Below the pieces are notes generated by a model that was not told the origin of the DNA, made no database searches, and saw nothing but the letters and a program-made list of their open reading frames with translations. Positions 6,651-6,847 of a stretch of 6,847 bases of DNA are shown one piece after another. Location of the stretch: NCBI GenBank assembly GCA_964409295.1, contig CAYPCV010000171.1:1-6847 (forward strand), in the 5' to 3' direction. Both the position numbers and the translations under genes were made by a program. The stretch is from UBA1140 sp964409295 (GTDB lineage Bacteria; Campylobacterota; Campylobacteria; Campylobacterales; Sulfurovaceae). Numbering within the stretch: position 1 is the stretch's first letter; every line of letters starts with the position of its first letter.

Positions 6651-6847
6651 GGCGATGTTCCAAAATCAAATCTCCAATCTCCATCTCTAGCTTTGCCATT
6701 TGTGTTAAAAGCTCATCAAGAACCTTTTTGGTTTTACTATTTTGACTGCTTTTAAAAATCTCTTCTACTATCTCATAATTGTCATCAAGATTAAACTGTA
6801 GAGTACGAAGTTTCTCTTCATCAAAATTGAGTTCATCAAGAATTTCA
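6640..6847 (-). CDS. C-terminal part of an uncharacterised small acidic protein, possible antitoxin partner; start beyond right edge
   Basis: An open frame enters at the right edge (first full codon at 6846-6844) and ends at a TAG at 6642-6640, showing the last 68 residues. It is acidic and helical in character, with many Glu, Asp, Lys and Leu (ILDELNFDEEKL, then KVLDELLTQMAKLEMEIGDL), and has no membrane segment. Its stop overlaps the start of the RelE/ParE-like gene by 11 bp, the antitoxin-then-toxin order usual for such modules. An acidic helical tail upstream of a basic toxin fits a toxin-wrapping antitoxin C-terminus. The DNA-binding N-terminus that would confirm this lies outside the window. 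The reading frame is credible; the antitoxin role is inferred mainly from position. Confidence 0.55.
   Translation of the reverse strand, partial: EILDELNFDEEKLRTLQFNLDDNYEIVEEIFKSSQNSKTKKVLDELLTQMAKLEMEIGDLILEHRHVS

Overview
The window looks like a piece of a low-G+C bacterial chromosome, most likely from the Campylobacterota (the Sulfurimonas/Sulfurovum/Arcobacter type). I base this on AT-rich codon use, short AAGGA-type ribosome binding sites, promoters recognisable mainly by a TATAAT -10 box, and the flavour of the proteins. No 16S rRNA or other marker is present, so the assignment is an inference.

Layout. (1) Bases 1-229, minus strand: a TTG-started reading frame whose first ~45 residues resemble the N-terminus of a Cas6-type CRISPR RNA endoribonuclease. 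It hits a stop after 60 codons, while other frames appear to continue the similarity, so it is probably a decayed or frameshifted cas6. The left edge cuts it off. (2) Bases 230-373: a divergent intergenic region with one -10 box facing each way. (3) Bases 374-6310, plus strand: one very large gene for a 1978-residue exported alpha-2-macroglobulin (A2M) family protein with an intact CSEQ thioester motif, filling 87% of the window. (4) Bases 6311-6365: a short convergent spacer with a perfect 10-bp stem-loop whose neighbouring T-run lies on the wrong side for a normal intrinsic terminator. (5) Bases 6366-6847, minus strand: two overlapping small genes, the second resembling a RelE/ParE-type toxin and the first (cut by the right edge) in the position of its antitoxin.

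Function. The A2M protein should act outside the cytoplasm as a conformational protease trap: cleavage of its bait region exposes the thioester, which covalently captures the attacking protease. It is transcribed alone here, and no penicillin-binding protein 1C gene, the usual bacterial partner, lies next to it. The flanking Cas6-like remnant and toxin-antitoxin-like pair suggest accessory or defence-related surroundings. Nothing in the sequence directly links them to the A2M gene. No stretch over 300 bases lacks a gene.
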